Shown: piece by piece, positions 61,027 to 64,000 of the stretch
Numbering within the stretch: the stretch's first letter is position 1
Layout of the letters: each line of letters begins with the position of its first letter
Assembly: GCF_042677005.1 (NCBI RefSeq)
Contig: NZ_JBHTIF010000001.1
Span: 2,604,001 to 2,668,000 of the forward strand
Direction of reading: 5' to 3'
From: Lysobacter_I brunescens
GTDB taxonomy: Bacteria; Pseudomonadota; Gammaproteobacteria; Xanthomonadales; Xanthomonadaceae
Length of the DNA: 64,000 bases
Position numbers and translations under genes: made by a program
Notes under the pieces: generated by a model
What the model saw: only the letters and a program-made list of their open reading frames with translations
Database searches by the model: none
Told to the model about the DNA's origin: nothing

Positions 61027-61938
61027 TCATTCGCCCGGCTTGGCGGCCTGAGTGGGTGCGTGGGTCGCAGCCTGGCGCGCGAGCCGGGCTTCGCGGTGCG
61101 CGATGTAGGCGTTCGCGCTGAAGATGACCAGCGCGCCGATGGCGGTCCAGCGGTCCACCGGCTCCTGGAACAGCAGCCAGCCGGCAATCGCCACGATCGG
61201 CAGCTGGGTGAAGCTGATCGGGGTCAGCGCCGAGACGTCGCCCAGCTTGAGCGCGCGGGTCCACAGCATGTGGCCGGCCGTGCCCATGGCGCCGGCGGCG
61301 ATCACCCACAGCCAGGTGATGCCCTGCGGCCATTCCCACACCGTCAGCGCCGGCAGCAGCGACATCGGCACCCAGATCAGCGTGGTCAGGAAGACGATGC
61401 GGTCGGCCGGGTCGACCTGCGACAGCTGCTTGATCTGGATCGAGACCACGCCGCTGAGCACCGCCGCGACCAATGCCACCAGCGTGCCGGCGCTGAAGCT
61501 CGCGCTGCCCGGTCGGACGATGATCAGCACGCCGACGAAGCCCAGGCCGACCGCGATCCAGCGCCGCGCGCGCACCTGTTCGTGCAGGAACAGCACGGCG
61601 GCGATGGTCACGAAGATCGGCGTGGAGTACGACAGCGCCACCGCCTGCGCCAGCGGCAGGTGCCCGATCGCCCAGAAGCCGGCCATCATCGAGACCACGC
61701 CGATCAGGCAGCGCACGCCGTAGCGTGGCAGCTGCGTGGTCTTCAGCAGGTCGGGGCCGTGGCGCAGCAGCAGGGGCAGTGCCGCGATCAGACCGAAGAA
61801 ATTGCGGAAGAACGCGATCTCGAAGGTGTGAAGCGTTTCCGATGCGAGGCGGATCGCGATGACCATCAGCCCGAAGAACACCGTGCTGCAGAACATCAGC
61901 AGCGCGGCGCGCAGGTGCGGGGTGCGGTCCGTGCTCAT
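61027..61938 (-). CDS. EamA/DMT family transporter
   Basis: 303 aa with ten hydrophobic segments in two EamA repeats (ALLMFCSTVFFGLMVIAIRLAS; FFRNFFGLIAALPLLLRHG; SYSTPIFVTIAAVLFLHEQVRARRW and GHMLWTRALKLGDVSALTPISFTQLPIVAIAGWLLFQEPVDRW). Likely an exporter of amino acids or metabolites. Its start overlaps the DDAH stop (ATGA), so it may export the product or related amino acid. Confidence 0.9.
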   Translation of the reverse strand: MSTDRTPHLRAALLMFCSTVFFGLMVIAIRLASETLHTFEIAFFRNFFGLIAALPLLLRHGPDLLKTTQLPRYGVRCLIGVVSMMAGFWAIGHLPLAQAVALSYSTPIFVTIAAVLFLHEQVRARRWIAVGLGFVGVLIIVRPGSASFSAGTLVALVAAVLSGVVSIQIKQLSQVDPADRIVFLTTLIWVPMSLLPALTVWEWPQGITWLWVIAAGAMGTAGHMLWTRALKLGDVSALTPISFTQLPIVAIAGWLLFQEPVDRWTAIGALVIFSANAYIAHREARLARQAATHAPTQAAKPGE

Positions 61939-62732
61939 CCGGAGCGGTTGCCGCTCCTGAACACCAGGCTCATGCAGGTCAGCCCGGCCTCGGCCTTGCC
62001 GAACTCGCCGATGTCGACCGCGATCGTGGGCAGCCCGGCCATCGCGCAGTGCGTTTCGACCAGGTCGCGCGTGCGCGGGAACGCGGCGTTGACGATCCGC
62101 GTGTCGCCGACCGGCAGCACGTTCGCGGCGAAGGGTTCGTCCGGGTCGACGGCGAGGATGCGGAAGCCCGCGAACGGCGCCAGGTCGACCCAGGCCGGGT
62201 TGGCCAGCAGGGTCTTGTCGTCCAGCGCGGTGCAGGCGGTCTTCAAGTGCAGGCTGCCGGGCGTGTCGACTGCGACCACGGTGTAGCCATGCGGCTGCAC
62301 CAGCGCGGCGAGCTGTTCGATGCCCGTGCGGTTGGTGCGCGTGGTCAGGCCGACGTACAGCGTGCGACCCACGCGCAGCACGTCGCCGCCCTCCAGCGTG
62401 CCCGGCGCGACGATCCGTGCGATGTCGCGACGATGCATCGCCAGCGCTGCGACGACGGCGTCCGGTTCCGGTTCGCGCGAAGGCGTGCCCGGGCGGGTGA
62501 GGATCGCGATCTCGTCCAGCACGACGGCGGCGTCCTCGACGAAGACGCTGTCGGGCAGTGACTCCATCGCATCCAGCGCGATGACCTCGGCCCCGGCCTC
62601 GGTCAGCGCGGCGCGGTAGGCGGCGTGCTGGGGCTGCAGGATGTCCACTTCGATCCGCGCGCGTGCCATGAACGTCAGTTCGCAGGCGGTGGCGAGGCTG
62701 GCGGCAGGGTGGCGGACGATGACGGTCGACAT
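61935..62732 (-). CDS. Dimethylarginine dimethylaminohydrolase (DDAH)-like guanidino hydrolase
   Basis: 265 aa, GME-fold. Active-site residues: E66-D67 in VFVEDAAVV, H162 in LHLKTACTAL, and nucleophile C253 in AEAGLTCMSLVF; LEGGDVL is also present. The enzyme converts methylated arginines to citrulline and methylamines (or similar ureohydrolysis). Coupled to the DMT exporter. Arginine deiminase is less likely because the protein is short and lacks the ADI helical insert. Confidence 0.9.
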   Translation of the reverse strand: MSTVIVRHPAASLATACELTFMARARIEVDILQPQHAAYRAALTEAGAEVIALDAMESLPDSVFVEDAAVVLDEIAILTRPGTPSREPEPDAVVAALAMHRRDIARIVAPGTLEGGDVLRVGRTLYVGLTTRTNRTGIEQLAALVQPHGYTVVAVDTPGSLHLKTACTALDDKTLLANPAWVDLAPFAGFRILAVDPDEPFAANVLPVGDTRIVNAAFPRTRDLVETHCAMAGLPTIAVDIGEFGKAEAGLTCMSLVFRSGNRSG

Positions 62733-62745
62733 GCGGGCGGGAGGG

Positions 62746-63810
62746 CTACCAATGGGCGCCGATCAGGCGCGGTTCGGGTTCGATCGCCACGCCGAAGCGC
62801 GACTGCACGTCTTCGGCGATGCGCCGGGCCAGGTCGAGCAGTTCGGCACCGCTGGCCCGGCCGTGGTTGACCAGGACCAATGCGTGCTGCTCCGACACGC
62901 CGGCATCGCCGGAGCCGGTGTCGCTGCGCCGGCCTTTCCAGTCGCAGGCATCGATCAGCCATGCGGCGGAGAGCTTGCGACTGTCGTCGCCGGCACCGCG
63001 AAAGACGGGCAGTCGCGGATGGTCCGCGAGCAGCGCCTCGGCCTGCGCCAGCGGCACGATCGGATTCTTGAAGAAGCTGCCGGCATTGCCGACCACGGCC
63101 GGGTCGGGCAGCTTGCGGCGGCGCAGGCGGATCACCGCCTCGGCGACCGTGCGCGCATCCGGCGCATCGATGCCCATCGCGGTCAGTTCCTCGCGGATGC
63201 CTGCGTAGTCGAGTTTCAGCGCCGACGACGGCAGCGAGGCTGCGTGAGGCAGCGCGAATTCGACGGCGACGATCAGGTAGCGGTCGAGGTCGTGCTTGAA
63301 CACGCTGTCGCGGTAGGCGAACGCGCAGGCGGCGGTATCGAAGCGGTGGAAGGCGCCGGTGGCGCGCTCGAAGACCTCGACCGCATGGATGCGTTCGCCG
63401 ACTTCCACGCCATAGGCGCCGATGTTCTGGATGGGCGCGGCGCCGACCGTGCCCGGGATCAGCGACAGGTTCTCCAGCCCGGCGAAGCCGTGTTCGAGCG
63501 TCCACAGCACGAAGGCATGCCATTCGACGCCGGCATCGGCGCGGACGATGGCGCCATCGCCCTGTTCACGAACGATGTGTCCACGAACGATCCGGATGTC
63601 GCGCGAGGTCAGCGCCAGCGCCAGCGCGGGGTTCTCGACGATCAGCAGGTTGCTGCCGCCGCCGACGACCAGCGGCGACGCGCCGGCCAGCGCGCCGGCG
63701 AACAGCGCCGGCAGGTCGTTCGCATCATCGATTTCGATCAATCGCCCGGCGCGCGCATCGACGCCGAAGGTATTGCGCAACGGGGCCGATACGGTCTCGC
63801 GAACGCTCAT
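62746..63810 (-). CDS. murB: UDP-N-acetylmuramate dehydrogenase (UDP-N-acetylenolpyruvoylglucosamine reductase)
   Basis: 354 aa, FAD enzyme making UDP-MurNAc. Type I MurB marks: PLVVGGGSNLLI, SLIPGTVGAAPIQNIGAYGVEV, VVGNAGSFFKNP (active-site Ser in GSFFKNP) and the C-terminal catalytic Glu region SEQHALVLVNHGRA. The start MSVRETVSAPLRNTFG was chosen because a longer frame overlaps pyrD. The start overlaps the pyrD stop (ATGA), so translation is coupled. Confidence 0.95.
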   Translation of the reverse strand: MSVRETVSAPLRNTFGVDARAGRLIEIDDANDLPALFAGALAGASPLVVGGGSNLLIVENPALALALTSRDIRIVRGHIVREQGDGAIVRADAGVEWHAFVLWTLEHGFAGLENLSLIPGTVGAAPIQNIGAYGVEVGERIHAVEVFERATGAFHRFDTAACAFAYRDSVFKHDLDRYLIVAVEFALPHAASLPSSALKLDYAGIREELTAMGIDAPDARTVAEAVIRLRRRKLPDPAVVGNAGSFFKNPIVPLAQAEALLADHPRLPVFRGAGDDSRKLSAAWLIDACDWKGRRSDTGSGDAGVSEQHALVLVNHGRASGAELLDLARRIAEDVQSRFGVAIEPEPRLIGAHW

Positions 63811-64000
63811 GTGCGCGGCATGTTGGGCGGCAGGTGTCCGCGACTGGGGGCTTCCTTGCGGCGCCGGATGGCGTCGACGCATTCGCCGATCAGCTGCGGG
63901 CCGCGATAGACCAGGCCGGTGTAGCACTGCACCAGGCTGGCCCCGGCGGCCATCTTCTGCACCGCGTCGGCGCCGGTGAGCACGCCGCCCACGCCGACCA
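63807..64000 (-). CDS. pyrD: Dihydroorotate dehydrogenase, C-terminal end (cut by window edge)
   Basis: The last 63 codons of class 2 PyrD read on the minus strand into the right edge: VGVGGVLTGADAVQKMAAGASLVQCYTGLVYRGP (here quoted in part: GGVLTGADA, GASLVQCYTGLVYRGP), the FMN-phosphate-binding end of the barrel. The end overlaps the murB start. The rest of the gene lies to the right. Confidence 0.9.
   Translation of the reverse strand, partial: VGVGGVLTGADAVQKMAAGASLVQCYTGLVYRGPQLIGECVDAIRRRKEAPSRGHLPPNMPRT

Noticed and set aside
1..64000. tRNA, rRNA, insertion sequence or integrase genes marking a mobile island
   Set aside because: None seen on either strand by reading; island borders are only suggested by repeats and gene content.

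Overview
The window is high-GC, densely coded chromosomal DNA. The best fit is a gammaproteobacterium of the Xanthomonadaceae/Lysobacteraceae (Lysobacter, Luteimonas or a relative). Pointers are a type IV secretion effector with a Xanthomonadales-type XVIPCD tail, large secreted S8, M13, M17 and S9 peptidases, short REP-like palindromes between genes, and housekeeping clusters of gammaproteobacterial order. No rRNA, tRNA, CRISPR array or insertion sequence was seen, so genus is not fixed.

Layout. 1-6038: 5' part of an S9 peptidase, a secreted M17 aminopeptidase, cstA-ybdD (pyruvate/peptide uptake) and tspO. 6057-17110 is the accessory region. It holds a GH19 lysozyme effector with its candidate immunity lipoprotein, bracketed by direct repeats; a degenerate minisatellite; a SymE-like toxin gene with a structured leader; a type III restriction-modification pair; a GIY-YIG protein with a RAMA-like tail; and a single-chain GmrSD-like (DUF262/DUF1524) nuclease. 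17210-25369: a secreted hydrolase coupled to a membrane protein, corA with a small lipoprotein, upp, a GH25 muramidase, a hydrolase remnant and a BaeSR-like two-component system. 25546-29455: a Spy-like protein, a di-heme oxidoreductase, and a class III aminotransferase divergent from an Lrp/AsnC regulator. 29464-40798: queA and then, separated from it by a flavin reductase, a LprI-like protein and an iron ABC transporter, tgt-yajC-secD-secF. 40957-50076: suhB, trmJ, a PhnD-like binding protein with a GGDEF/EAL protein, exoD, a CorC-type protein, and a DUF47-Pit phosphate uptake pair behind a candidate Pho box. 50155-64000: a small protein, an alkyltransferase-like protein, xseA, ispG, a large subtilase, an M13 peptidase, a DMT exporter with DDAH, murB, and the 3' end of pyrD.

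How they work together. The left accessory region combines attack on other bacteria (lysozyme effector plus self-protection) with defence against foreign DNA (restriction, nucleases, toxin). The rest is housekeeping (queuosine, Sec export, isoprenoid and cell wall synthesis) with nutrient uptake (pyruvate, iron, phosphate, magnesium) and exoenzymes typical of a predatory or degradative soil/water bacterium.
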